DNA from: Acanthornis magna | Lineage: Eukaryota > Chordata > Aves > Passeriformes > Acanthizidae | DNA length: 64,000 nt | Assembly (NCBI GenBank): GCA_036785705.1 | Contig: JAWUZG010000001.1 | Location: 6,510,001 to 6,574,000, forward strand | Direction: 5' to 3' | Part shown: positions 37,083-50,791 of the stretch, in pieces | How the letters are laid out: the number at the start of each line of letters is the position of its first letter | How positions within the stretch are numbered: the stretch's first letter is position 1 | Translations under genes and position numbers: made by a program | The notes under the pieces: model-generated | What the model was told of the DNA's origin: nothing | What the model saw: the letters and a program-made list of their open reading frames with translations, nothing else | The model's database searches: none

Positions 37083-40000
37083 TAGTGAAAGCTGGTTTTC
37101 TTCCATGAGAAGATGCTCTGTTTTGTGTAAGCATAGCAAATTCTGTAGGTGTTTATTCAAGTGTTAATGCTTTCTTTAAAGAGATGGCTTGTGAAGATTA
37201 GGGGTCAGTAGGGAGGAGAGCTTAACTTGGTTTTATTTCATTTGTGTCATTTGGAAATGGATTTGTATCAAACTGGAAATGCCATTTTCATATGAGAATA
37301 AGGGTATGGAGTTTTGTGTGGCCTGGCTAGTACATGTTCTTGCTGTAGAAAAAGTGTAGCGGAAAATCCGGACATACTGTGAGTAGTTTTCACACCTCAT
37401 AAGTTTAGCCATCTGTGACAGATGATCTACTCTGTGTGTTTGTTGTCAGGTTCAGCTCCATTTCTTAAAAGGTGTGAGGATTACGCCTGCCCTGGGATCA
37501 ACTGAGTGTATTTTAGGGGGAGTTTTTATGCTTCAGAAAGTGAGGCATGAAGGGAAAGAGGACAGAAAAGTTTCAGGCGGAAGGAAGTCTAAGGGAGACA
37601 CTGAGAAACTGCAGAGAAGAGAGAGAAATATACTTGCAACCTGAAATGAAGGGGAAATCAACTTGTCCAGCTGAGGCAGAGGGGTTATGCAGAGTTTACT
37701 GCAAGACTTGAAAGCTCCTGAGTGGTTGGAATGGAGTGAAGCCTAGAAGACAAGTATCAGCAACCAAAGAGTTTCACAAATGCCCTTTCCTATTTCTTCC
37801 TTTCTTTCTATTCTAGCAGGTTGTAATACTCAGACCATGGTATGTAGTACCAGAGCAGAGTAAGAAATATGCTTTCCTACAAGAGAGTGTGTTTCATTGC
37901 TAATTTTAAGGCACTTTTGGAAAGAGGGAGTGAAATTTCATGCAGACCATTCTGCAGGTGCACAGCAGTATGGATGAAGCCAGGGCTGAGCAGAAAATAC
38001 AAAAGAAGGCTTAGCTGCAATGGGTACAGAAAGGTCTGAATTAGGCATGTGGGCACTTGCTGAGCTTGTCTTTTCTGTGCTTTACAGCAGCAGCTCCATG
38101 GCCATTGTTCCCCAGCATGAACCACATCTTAGAGAAAGTGGTTAATCAGGGCTCTGCTCACTCTGCCACATTTAATCTTAGACCAGGGAAGTAAAGCATC
38201 ATGAGTACAGAATGAAGTAAATATTGCCTGAACGATCAAACTGAGCCAAACCCAGAGCCCTTGATTGCTGAGGAGAGGTGTCATTTCTGAAGAATTGAAG
38301 AGGTGGTGAGACTCCTGCAAAAAGAAAAGGATTAAATCTCTGCTTCAAACAGATAATGCATGAGGAGCCAAAAGCAGGAATTGAAACTGCTGTAGTTGTC
38401 ATGAGGCTGACCTCCTGTCTTGAGCCATTTCCAGGTGACATCTGTGTTACTTGTGGCTGTTTCCACAGCTGGCAAGAGGAACAGGTGTGATTATGGAGTG
38501 AGCTGAAGAAAAATTGCACTTTCTTTCAGCTCAGTAGTCTGGAGGACTGGCTCAGATTAACTCTGCACATGATGCCTGCGCTTGGGCAGATGAATCCTCA
38601 TTCTTGTGAACAAACAAGGGCTGTGGCACAGCATGTGGTGTCTCGTCAGCTCCCATCCTTTGGAGGAAGTCTGTAGTGAAGGAGAGGCAGAAAAAGCCAA
38701 GATTTTCTCACACCATTTTTGTTTGGAATTTTTTTCCTGTAAAACAAGATTGATATTTCCTTTCTTTCAGAGATAAAGGGGGGTTTGGTGTTGATTGTTC
38801 CAGGATTTCTTTTTTTTCTTTTTTTGATTGTAGCTGTAAGTTTGCAAAATAGCCTGATATCTATTGAAAACAGATGGTGTTAATTCAGCATATGCATATC
38901 ATACTGATAAGTATAAACTGTTCTGAATTTTTCTCACGAGTATTTTCTGGCCAGAATTCTCAGTTAGGTTGCAAAGGAAAAAAAATTAAAATATATTCTC
39001 ATTTACTGGGAAAAACATTCTTTATAATCCTGTAAAATTTTTCATAGATGAGATCAGAGTTTCAAATAAAATGCATTAATCTGACTGAGGGGTATGACAC
39101 TTAAAGATTTGTGTTTTACATGACGAGAAACAGTGTATTATTGATTACTATTAGTGAATGAGCCCATCTAAGGCTATTTCATTACATGCAGAAAGATTTA
39201 TTCCAAGGATTTTGTTATCTGAAGGTAAAGTTGACTGATGTCTTTCTCTACTGCCACAAGTAGTTTTGTGATCAACAACTCCCAAAGCTAACAGTTAATA
39301 TTTTGGTATGATATCCTTTAATATAGCTTGTTTCAATGACCAATTGCAAAAATCACATTACCTCTATATTAAAACACATTACTAAGGTGCAGTTCTTTGT
39401 TAGTAGTTAGTTAAATCCAAAAATGGATTGTGTTGGACACAGGGCTCATCATGTGAAAACATTATCTGTATCTTAATCTATCATAGGCATCAAATTGTCA
39501 ATTGAGATCATAAAACTTCTGATAACTTTTGATAACAGATAAGGCAGACAAATTCTGAGTATTTACAGTTCTGTATTTATGTAAAATTACCTTTTAAACT
39601 ATCAGTGGAGCAACAGAGGGGTGAAAAAGAAGTGATGACTAATTAAGAAACACTAATTCTGTTGTAGAGTAGTATACAATGTTATAGTATAGTACATGGT
39701 CACCATGAATCTACAGGGTTTGTCTTAATCTCGTTAAGCACCTACCTCAGAGGAATTCTAGTTTTGCCATTTGTATTTCTCCATATAGTGAATTTTTCCT
39801 TTTTTCAAGTTATTGTTATGCAATATGTAGACTCCTATATACCTTGTCCTCTGTTTTATCATTTATATCATAATCTTTTGGGCTGTCAAAGTAGAATAGG
39901 CTTAAAAAATCTCTTCAGACACTTTCATGAGTCATGAGGAAGATAGTGTGTAGAAAACTCTGTTCAATTTTGTTCCTTTTTTATTGTAAACAAAAATTGG

Positions 40001-40428
40001 ATATCTTCTTAAAAGTAATTAACAAATGAGGAAAGATTTTAATTCACAGACAGAGGGATTTGGTTTAAATTCTTTATCAGACTTTGGCCCTGGAGTAGAG
40101 CTATAGTGCTTTAGCTCTCAGAGTACTAACTGGAGTTGATACTGAAAACACAGTATTGCAACAATGGTAGAATAGTATTTTTTTTTCTGTGAAGACCCTC
40201 GATAATTTCTAGTATGCTGATATATAAATAAAATACTTGAGCATATTTAACATATCTTAGTACAAAGCATATAAAGACAAGCATTCAGGAAGCATCTGTA
40301 GGTATTGCCTACATAGCAGCTGCTTATTTCCTGCAATGTTTTCAAGCCTTTTTTAACAAAGTATGAAATCTGTGTTTGTCATTCAGAAAAGAAATTTCGA
40401 CCATGTTCCTCTCATTTAAGGATGGACT

Positions 40429-40491
40429 TTCCCCCTTCCTCTCTCCTCTCTCCCTTTCCCTTCCTTTTCCTTATTTTTCCTACTTTTTCAG
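40429..40491 (+). repeat. polypyrimidine tract ending in AG (acceptor-like)
   Basis: About 60 nt of almost pure C/T ending in CTTTTTCAG. The strand asymmetry could support triplex (H-DNA), and on the + strand it looks like a strong 3' splice site. Confidence 0.85.
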
Positions 40492-42683
40492 AGATTGAAT
40501 AGTGGGGAAAGTATTGAGCCCATTTGGCAGAGAGATTTCAGTGCAGAAGCAGTACTCAACTCTGACAATTTGACTCTTTCTGTTGGCTTGACAGATGCCC
40601 ATTGTCTGAATCAATCTGTCAGAGATTTTTCCCCATTGCAAAGTAGCTGAGATACCTGTAATTCTCTATACATTTAATATAATTGAACAGTAAATCTCTC
40701 ACACAAACTTCTGTGCCAGTACACCTTGCAGCAATAAGTAATATGGTTGCAAAGATAAATAGCAAAGGATAGCAGAGGGGAAAAGAAATTAAGAATAAAA
40801 AAGAAAATAGTTAGTTTTGAAGGTAATGTTTCTGTGAGTTAGCCGGGTATGTTTCCCTTTTGCATAGGGCTTAAACTACGAAAGAGAAAAAATTACAAAA
40901 AGTGGTAAATTGTGCTAAGGCGATTGGATAAAGGGACTGTCTTCAGTGAGCAGAAAAAGCAAACAGTATAGATATAATCTGTAGATGTAAGGGAATTAGA
41001 ACGTAAGCTTATGAATAATGTGTATGTTGTCTAAAATCTTTTGAATGCACATACATGGAATGTTGTTCCAATTACACTATCTAAATCAAAGTTTCAAAAC
41101 ACTAGATTTCATTTTTTTTCTCCCAAACTTATTTTTCAATGATGTATTTCTGCTGATTTCAACTGCCATTTCCAATTTTTAGAAATTGAGAAGGGAATTG
41201 ACCCATTACCCTTTATAGGCAAATTTGTCAGTCCTGTTCCAAATTAATCACAAATCAGTTTGTCTCTGTAAAACTGTCTTCTGTGCAAACAACTGGGAAC
41301 AACTATTACATCTGGTCTCATAAAGCAGATGAAATGTAGATTTAGATCCCTTTGAAAATTAAGAGTGTAAGGGCCACATCTGTCTGTAGTTTGCATATCA
41401 AATTTCCTTTGAATTTCTCCCTTCTCCCCTCAAGATCAAAAGAAGCATATGGGCTTTTATGTGTTTAACTGAGGAAAGAAAGTGATATCTCACGTCACGT
41501 CAGCTGTTAGGAAGCGCACTGTGCTGTCCCCCTTGCATTTGAAGTGAAAATGGCAATTTCAAACAATTTCACAGAGAAAATGAAAGGAGTAAGGGAATGG
41601 AAAGTACAAAAGTGCTCATCTGAGGAATGAGTGACTCTGACTGACATGAAGGAAAGCAAAAAAAACTGAAACATTCTTATTGTTTTGGAATAGACTATTT
41701 CTAAAAATTTTATATTGGTGTTAACAGAAAAGAAATTTATCTTTAGAGGCCTCCAAAAGAGTAGGGGGAAAAAAGCCAAGAGAGAAAATCAGACTGACTG
41801 TCATCTCAGTGCTGCTGTGTAGTGATTTAGAAACTAGTTTTCTGCCTGACTGCTCAGTCCCCAGAGCAACATACTCGCAGAAAAGAAAAAGACAAGAGTT
41901 ACATTAAAGGAAAGCTCTAGTATATTACTCATGAAGCAGGATATTTCACTCCCCGACACAAGGCCAAATTCAGCTCATCAAATTAATCTTCCACTACCCT
42001 TGCCAGCCATGGCACACAAGCCAAGGCAGTACCGGTTGTATGATAAGGTTTACTGTTGATTAGAATTTGTTCAGAGCATGTAATACTCCATTCTCAGCAC
42101 TGCTGATGAGATTAGCTTTTATTAAATGCGTGTTTCTGTGTATTTTCCTTACCATACACAACTCATCTGCTTTCCTTAACCTGATGGCTTCATTGAGGTA
42201 TTCCCACACTCTGTCGCTTTTCATGCCATAGAAGTGCCCCTATGTCAGCTTTAGCCAGTGGAGAGAAAATTCTCAATATTCTTGCTCCAATGTTTGTTAA
42301 CCAGGGGTTGACAAAGCTGGTCCCCTCTCGTCAGTGGTTACCGCATAATAGATATTAAGTCCAGAAGGGTCCTTAAAAACTTACACGAGAAACTTTCTTT
42401 GCACAGGGCAAGTTACAAAACATCGCTCAGTACCTCTGTGTGCATCCTATAAGAAGATGTAGTTAAGGATTCCATACTTAAAATTAAGTCATCTAATACG
42501 AATGTATTATGTTATATCTTAGAAATTAGGTCTCATTTGCCAGCAATTTTAAAGATACTGTTAATTTACCAAGAGGTCCTTAATGCATGACAACAGATTT
42601 TCATGGATTCTTCGTAGTAAATTGAATGTTTAAAATAATGAATTGCCAAGATTTCTGACTCTTCCTTTTAATCCATTTCTAAC

Positions 42684-42745
42684 AATGCTGTAATAGCATT
42701 GTACAGCATGTCCATGCTTTACATGCTGTACAACTGTACAGCATG
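42684..42745. repeat. cluster of inverted repeats
   Basis: AATGCT and AGCATT form a 6-bp hairpin at 42684-42700. TGTACAGCATG (42700-42710) pairs exactly with CATGCTGTACA (42722-42732), and a third direct copy, TGTACAGCATG, lies at 42735-42745. Confidence 0.9.
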
Positions 42746-45700
42746 GTGCACCTGCTGTAATACTGAGTAACGCACTCCAACCCTTTATAAGTAGAACGGC
42801 TGTGTTACAATTGCAACTTTAACTGTGCATTTTGGGGCTTTGGAGGGGTTGCATTCAGGAAGGTTTTTGTTACATGAAAAATCTAAGATGTGAGAGCTGG
42901 AAGGGGAACTACAGCACAGAATTCACTTTAACAATCTGCATTGGTCTCAACCTGAAGTGACTTTTTTTCTGAATGGAAGAGTAATTTTTGTCCCTCCACT
43001 ACCTGACATCTTATCAGATGAAAAGAGTTTTTTTTCACAGTAATTTCATCTAACACGTCAGTACTCATCTCTCAGCCTGATCCTAGTCATAAGTTTTCTA
43101 AGCAAGTTTGTTGACTGCATGGTCCTTGTTTGAAGACAAAAAATATTACTTACATTGGTTTTCTGGTAACAGAAAAATAAGATTACAGCCAAATTCTTGC
43201 TGACATTTCAAGTCTGTTGCAAATCAACATCAAATGTTTCAGGAAACCTAGCCCTGTAGAGGGTGAGTTTTTGTTCTTCTACAGTATAGAACAGGATTTT
43301 CACCATGCTGTTGAGTCATCTGGGGATTGTGGCAGAGTGGTAGCCTCATCTATTATCCACTTTACCTTTGCTTTTCACAGCACCACAGGCTGTAGTCATC
43401 TGACATCACCTTGTCTTTTACACAGAGAGTCTGGTGATGGCAAACTAATAAGATGCTGTCATTACAATTGTAATTGGCTTCTGCAAATGTTTGTATGTAT
43501 ACATATTGTATACATTATTTTCAGGATTTTTCCCTATTATACAAAAAAGAAAAAAAAAATATATATATGTGTAAATGCAGGTCTGTTTCTGTCTAAAGAG
43601 GACAGAAGGAGAAGTTGAAGTTTGTGTTGTGATCACAGAAAATGTTAAATGAGGAATGAATAATGAAGGTTACATTTTTACCAGTAAAATTTAAAGCATG
43701 CAAGAGCTATGCAAAAGTTGTATGCTCAAGTGTGAAATCTGAGTACTCTGAGAAAATGAAGCTAATATTCAAGCATGGCTACTGGAATGGAAAGCAGCAT
43801 ATCATGTTCAGAAATTCATTTGAGAAGAGGACAAGAAGGATTGTGTAATTAGAATCAAGCACAGTGTTTAGAGGTAGAAATTAATCACAGGTGTCCTGAG
43901 CCATTCAGTCCCCCAAAGTAAACCATCTCTTTAAAACAGATAAAAAAGCAACAGAATGTATTGGTATTTCTTAGTGCTGGACTGATTCTTATAGTGGGTC
44001 AGAGTCTTGCCTGGCTTTGTCAACAATGACATCAAATTGGAAAAGACAAGAATAGGTAGAAAAAAGTATTTTTAGAAAGATTTGCAAGGAACAGGACGGT
44101 CATTGCAAAGGAGTTATTCCAAAGGCACCAGGCAATTTAATAGGGTTCATAAGCCTTTGTCCAGATGACCTCTACAAATTCAAACTCAGATGATAACTCA
44201 CATCAAGACTAATGTGTATTGGCAAGGCAGAAGAGGAAAGCTTTGCTAAATCTGTTTGCATGCGACATTCAGCTCAGTGTTTTGACTTCCTTACTGTGAT
44301 GTTATCTTGTCACTGAACTGCAAGACTGAGAAGACTTTCTCCTCTGTTTATTTCAAAACTTTGTTAGGCTTAAGAAGTGGTGGTGGAAGGAAAAGATTGT
44401 TCCTCAGTTCTTTAGTTTGTATTATTGGGGAGAACATCTCTGAAGCTTTATTTCAAGCACAAGCTTTGGACTTAATTTAACAAGGTCAGCTTTACCTCAG
44501 AAGTAGATCTGGTTGCCATTAAGTCATCCTGAAGAGATATCCCAGACTAGTGTAAAATTATACAAGGGTCAGCAATAAAGTAATGACATTTATATGAACG
44601 TCATGGTAAAACAAAAAAACAGAATAATTTGCTTCTAGTTTCTGAAAGTTACAGCCAACATTTAGAGTGATCATTTCCTAAACAAAAAATTATTTTTAAA
44701 AATTAATGAGGGTGCTAACAGATAGCTAGAAGTAAACTGATTAGAATTAAGATGGAAAACATGATAAAATATATTAGAAATCTTCATTGATTATTCAGTC
44801 AGAGAGCTTGCTAAGGTCACCTGTCTAACATCTAACTTAACTTTTAACCAGTGATTGTAAGGTCTAAGAATTCCTGCTTATATTTGATAAGTTTATGTGG
44901 CTCCAGAGTGGTCTCATGAAAGTTTCTGCCACATCTCTCCCTTGGGTACTTCAAATACAAAATGAATATAACATCATAAATGTTAGACAAGGACCAAATA
45001 TACAGGGATAGGACTAGGCAGCACAATTACTCCTTTCCACTCCCAATTATTTTTGATAAAGAGATTAGAATTTGGCAAAAATCAGCCCTAGCTTGTATTT
45101 TTTTTTCCATGTTATATAACAAATTTAAAGGAAATGCAAAAACTAGTAACAGCCACTTTAAAGTTGCCTGTCAAATGCTGCAGTTGGACTTGTCTTCAAT
45201 TTACTAAGACAGTTCCCAGGGAGCATGCTAACCTAAGTGATGAAGGAAATATCCAGGAAGAAGATACAGGCACAAGATAGAGGCACACATTATATCACAG
45301 TGCTATTTTTTGTTTCTTGTCCCAATATAAATATCAAGTAAAAGTAATTAAGAATTGCCTTACATGAGAATAGGAGCTGAGAACTAGAGGTTATCAATTC
45401 TTTTTCAAAAGCGAGTGGTACATCTTTGTTTAATGTCTATTAGCCTAAGTTTCTTCATATACGGAGACATCTAAAAACAAAATATGGGGTTTTTTTTTAT
45501 AAAATGCATAGTAATCTGACACTGGGATTTATGCATCAGCAACTTAACTATCATCTGAAAATATTAATTCCAGAAAGTATTGTAGACCTTTTAATGACTG
45601 TGTTATTAATAGCGCTTCCCAATACCAGTGACCATCTGTGAGTGCTTCACCATCTGTGATTCCTATTTCAGTTCAGGAGGGGGAAATAACAGTGGTATTG

Positions 45701-47482
45701 CACTGATTTTACAATATAAATCATTAGCCAACTAGACCTACTGTAGATGATTAATTTGTCTTTGCTTATAAGTACACACTGAGCAAGAGAAAATTAACTC
45801 CTTTGATTTGTTGGCACAACATGAGTTTGTGAAATGGCCACAGGAAGCTGAAAAGATTGAATTGCTTTTATTGAAATCTGAAACATGCAAAAGTTGATGG
45901 AATTTAGATGAAGAGAATAAAAGAGCTTAAATGGCACTTGAAAAGGTAGTGAATATTTCCTTAAAGATCCATGGCAAACAATGTGTTGGTTATTATAATT
46001 TGTTCAAGCTAGGTAACAGAGGAGCAGCAAAAGGGGATTGTCAACACTTCTTAAAAACTTGTACAGTTGATGCTATATTAAAATAAACTGAGAAAATACT
46101 GATTTATAGAACTCTAAAATTAATCTTGCTGATTTCTTATCTGAATGAAGTAGCATTTATTTCAAAAGTAATTCTGGTTTTAATTAAAGGCAGTTAATGC
46201 TTTAAAAAATGCTGTCCTTGCCTACAGAGGCAGGATAGTCAAGCTGATCAATATTATTTTTATTCTTCCCTTATTAAACTGGGCTAAAATGTTTCCATAT
46301 GTTGGTATTAACATGTCTGCATTCCATAATGGCTGAGCTGATTTTTCTTTTGTTTCAAAGTGTGTAGATTAATCCCTTTTCTTTTGCTAAGGCAAGATTT
46401 CTAAGAAGTTACTAGGGAGATAAGATACAATTTCAAAATCATTAAGGTTCCTCTTCTTAATCTGTGTACATTGTGTGGGAGCCTATACTTCAAAACTAAA
46501 AAAAAATTTTCAAAACCATTAGTACTTTAGGGTGCAAATTAAATTGCATCTAACAAGTTGCACTGCTTACTCTCCTAGCTAATGAAGAGAGATTGGCATC
46601 TCAAAAAAATTACTCATCAGCCTAAGGTAGAGAGTTCTCCTACATCAGGATGAATCACTCTTTTACCATTAATTGTGGTGAAGTCTGGACATCTGGACAG
46701 AATTAAATTGCTATAATTTTATACTGCTTAATTTTTTTTAAGTTCTAAACTGTAACTTTCTAACTGAAACAAATTCCATTTATGAAAGTCTTCAGTGAAC
46801 TGAAGAAAACTCAGACCAGTTTTGTAAGGCACAAGAAAATCCCCTGAAAATACATATACTTAACATCAGATATGAGGCAAAAATTACAAGATCATGCAAG
46901 AACTACTTGTCTTGTCACTAGAATGTTCTGTTTTGTTGTCTGGATTTCAGTACAAGTTATAGCTTATGGGTATGCACTCAGTGTCTGGCTCAGAGTCATC
47001 TATTCAACTGTGCAGATTATACACGAATTTAGAAATGAATGTGTATATAAGTAGATTTATAATTATACAGATTTTTTGTTAAATTAAATGTTATATAAAA
47101 GGGAGGTGTATATGTATATATATTCCACTCCCACACACATGTGCATTGAATATGTTTATGTATAAGCATGCAGAAATTAAAAAAAAATTTAAAACTTTTA
47201 AATTACAGTCAATTCCATTTTAAGAATATAAGGTAGATTTTTTAATCATAGGTTAAACAGAATCCTAGTGAGTGTCACCCTTATTTTGCATTCAACTGCT
47301 CATCTTTAGCACACCGACAGCATTTTTTCTTGCCATTTTCTGCTGCTTATTCACAGATACAAAATTTCCTTCATTTTAGAAGTATGTGGTTAAGATATAA
47401 AGCCGTACCCTGAAAAGATTTAAACAGCTTGTGATTAATTTCCCTCCAGAATAGTGATTCAGTCTTGTTTCTTCTATTGCAG

Positions 47483-49691
47483 TCAAAAGGTTCTTCAATC
47501 CTGACTCCCTCCAGCACTCAAAAGAAGGTGAAGAGGACTCTGCCCAATCCACCTCCAGAGGAAGCAACAGTGGGAACTCAGTCCCCATATACTTCTGTGG
47601 GATCGGTTTCACGGAGAAGGATTTGTAGGACCACCACTATGGCCAGAGCCAAAATTCTTCAGGATATAGACAGGGAATTGGATCTGGTCGAACGTGAATC
47701 AGCCAAGCTTAGGAAGAAGCAAGCAGAGCTAGATGAGGAGGAAAAAGAAATAGATGCCAAGCTAAGGTACTTGGAAATGGGCATTAATAGGAGGAAAGAA
47801 GCGCTACTAAAAGAAAGAGAAAAGAGAGAGCGTGCCTATCTCCAAGGAGTAGCAGAAGAACGTGATTATATGTCAGACAGTGAAGTTAATAATACCAGGT
47901 CAACCAGAATAGAAACTCAGCATGGCTTGGAAAGACCACGTACTGCACCCCAGACAGAATTTAACCAGTTTATGCCACCACAAACCCAGCCAGAAACACA
48001 GTTTGCCCCTGCTACAAGCCCATATGCTCAATATCAGTATTCGTCTCCGGCCCTGCCAACTCAAGCACCAACTCAGTTCACACAGCAGTCACACTACCAA
48101 CAACAGCAGCCTTTGTATCACCAGCAGGTTTCACCCTATCAGACCCAGACAGCATTCCAAACAGGAGCTACCATGTCCTATACCCCGCAGGCTCAACCTC
48201 CACCATCTCAACAGCCATCATACCAGCTCCCATCACAGATGATGGTGATACAGCCTAAGCCAAGACAGACCACACTGTATCTGGAGCCTAAGATAACAAC
48301 AAACTATGATGTAATTCGCAATCAGCCTCTCATGATAGCACCAGTTTCAACTGACAATAGTTATGCAGTTTCCCAGCTGGGCAGTAAATACTCTACCTTG
48401 GACTTAAGGATAGGGTTAGACGAGAGAAACAGCATAGCAAGCAGCCCTATATCGAGCATATCTGCAGATTCGTTCTATGCAGATATAGACCACCACCATA
48501 CACCCCGAAATTATGTGCTGATTGATGATATAGGAGAGCTCACTAAGGGAACAGGAGCACTTGGTTCCAGTTTTAGCCTTCATGAGAAAGATCTGACCAA
48601 AACAGATCGACTGCTTCGCACAACTGAGGCCAGGAGAGCACAAGAAGTGTCAGACTTCCTAGCACCACTGCAGACTTCCTCCAGGTTACATTCCTATGTT
48701 AAAGCTGATGAAGACCCAATGGAGGACCCTTATGAGCTCAAACTTCTGAAACACCAGATAAAGCAAGAGTTCCGTAGAGGTGCAGAAAGTCTTGATCATC
48801 TGGCTGGCCTGTCACAGTATTACCATGGAGAGGGCAGCTACAGGCATTTTCCAAAATCTGAGAAATACAGCATAGGTAGGCTTACTCTTGAGAAACAGGC
48901 TGCTAAGCAGCTCCCAGCAGCCCTCCTTTACCAGAAGCAGTCAAAACACAAGAAAGCCTTGATAGACCCCAAACTAACAAAGTTTTCACCAATCCAAGAA
49001 AGCAGAGACCTTGAGCCTGACTATTCAAGCTATATGACTTCTAGCACTTCAACCCTTGGGGGAATTACTACTAGGGCAAGGCTTCTTCAGGATGATATCA
49101 CTTATGGCCTTAGAAAAAACATCAGTGACCAACAGAAGTACATGGGGCCACCACTGACGTCATCTATTGGAGCAGGCCTTGGGACTGCGCTAGGTCCAAC
49201 CATGAGATCCGCACTACAAGACGAAGCAGACAAGTCTTATAGCAGTGGTAGTAGATCTAGGCCCTCATCTAGACCCTCCTCAGTGTATGGGCTTGATTTG
49301 TCATTGAAAAGGGATTCTTCCAGTTCTTCTTTAAGACTCAAAGCCCAAGAAGCTGAACCTTTAGATGTTTCCTTTAGCCATGCAGCACCTTCTGGAAGAA
49401 CTAAACCCACCAGTCTACCTATTAGCCAAAGCAGGGGAAGGATCCCAATAGTAGCGCAGAACTCAGAGGAGGAGAGCCCACTAAGTCCTGTTGGACAGCC
49501 AATGGGAATGGCAAGAGCAGCAGCTGGACCCTTGCCACCAATATCTGCAGATACCAGGGACCAGTTTGGATCGAGCCATTCCTTACCTGAGGTCCAGCAG
49601 CATATGAGGGAGGAGTCACGGACTCGAGGCTATGATCGAGATATAGCCTTCATCATGGATGACTTCCAGCATGCCATGTCAGACAGTGAAG
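47483..49691 (+). CDS. PCLO: PCLO exon D: third coiled coil, Y/Q-rich region and conserved C-terminal linker
   Basis: 2,209 nt. It enters in phase 0 after CTATTGCAG ([20 protein letters not shown]) and leaves in phase 1 at AGTGAAG|GTAAAT. Codons from about 47638 to 47869 form a charged coiled coil ([20 protein letters not shown] onward), nearly identical to mammalian Piccolo. In the family this region binds ERC/CAST and supports Munc13 recruitment. A Tyr/Gln/Pro-rich low-complexity segment follows (about 47950-48245). Next is a Piccolo-Bassoon homology stretch ([20 protein letters not shown], about 48445) and a long conserved linker to [17 protein letters not shown]. It includes Ser-rich [18 protein letters not shown]. 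The in-frame ATG at 47465 is intronic. The exon is intact throughout. Confidence 0.97.
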
Positions 49692-50785
49692 GTAAATTAG
49701 GCCTCAGACTGGTATCTTACTATCACAACGCAAATCCTCATTTCTATGCATGTGTCTGATTTTTGTTACACTTCAAAGACTTGGTTTTTTTCTGTTCCTT
49801 GGTGCATCTTCTGTGTATCTACATTTTTGGGGGTTGATTTGTTTTGTCTTATTTGATATTTTTTATTTTACCCTAACAGTTTCTGGATGGTGTTAAGCTA
49901 CTATAGCATGCTACTGTATTGTTGTTAATTTGCTTTCCTTTTGGTTTGCTTGTGCATTTTCCTTTTCACTTGTTTATGTCTACTTTTCCAATGATACTGT
50001 GTAGAACATTCCATGTACAATACAGACTCTGCCATCAGTCTTTATGTGCAGCTCTCTGCAGTGGCTGTGAATCATTGAACTTACTCGCAATAGTTTTTGT
50101 TGGGATTTGGAAATAATCTCCCAAATCTCTAAAAAACTCCAGTAATTTTATGTGCATGAAATTTCATGATAGAACTCAAAAAATTGATAATTCCATCTCC
50201 CGATGCACCAATTTAGATCTGTGTTTATATAGAAATAGTCTGTTCATTAAATACATATTATATGTTAGAACCATATAGAACTTAACGTGATAGCAAAATA
50301 ACATCCTACATATAGTTTGTTGAAAGCATCCTGTCATGTGGACTTCTGTGCATTCAGAATTGTGATTATGTAAGATAATTTGTCATTTGGATGGTGCAAG
50401 ACAATCACATCCCTCAATAAACTTACATAAAGTATTTTACTTCTGTTGATGGGTTATGCAGCGTAGCTGGTTTTATATGCACCCCATACATGTCTGCCAA
50501 ATAAGCACAAGAGTTTATCTCACTTAAGTTCATGAAAGGAACCTTTCTGATGTATTATAAATAGTGCAATTAAAAATGCTGCTTCTGAATAAGTACAGCA
50601 GAATGTTAAAGCTGATGTTGAGTACTTAATAATTGCAAATTATGTATCAGTTTTCTTTGAGTCAGTTCAGGCTTAATATATTCTAAGTTGTTTAAAGTCA
50701 TAAAGACAGTTTGAAAGCAAATGAAATGAATATGTTCGAAATTGTATGCACTCCCTTAACTTTTTCTTATGTGTATTTACTGCAC

Positions 50786-50791
50786 AATAAA
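50786..50791 (+). promoter_or_regulatory. PCLO: candidate intronic poly(A) signal AATAAA
   Basis: A canonical hexamer about 1 kb after the exon D read-through stop, with a GT-containing stretch (TATTGTCTGT) 20 nt downstream. AATAAA is common in AT-rich introns, so this is weak evidence on its own. Another AATAAA lies near 50416. Confidence 0.3.

Larger units (their letters stand above)
18982..47482 (+). other. PCLO: intron between exons C and D (28.5 kb)
   Basis: From donor GTAAGA to acceptor CTTCTATTGCAG. It is AT-rich with low repeat density: two antisense CR1 fragments, a (CT)n and a CA-rich microsatellite, an (AAAC)n tract, a 60-nt polypyrimidine tract and several inverted repeats, listed separately. 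Open frames of 60-133 codons are scattered in all six frames with no recognisable domain. No second gene, tRNA or intact element is visible. For 19000-23400, 23700-29700 and 44000-47400 I see nothing beyond simple A/T-rich sequence. Confidence 0.88.

Noticed and set aside
38199..38519. 106-codon minus-strand frame
   Set aside because: No domain or homology that I recognise, and overlapped by other chance frames.
43461..43515. Small palindromes ATTACAATTGTAAT and ATGTATAC...GTATACAT
   Set aside because: Short arms in A/T-rich sequence, expected by chance.
43217..43618. 133-codon open frame in the large intron
   Set aside because: Cys/His/Ile-rich without domain signature and passes through an A/T microsatellite. 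No splice or coding evidence.
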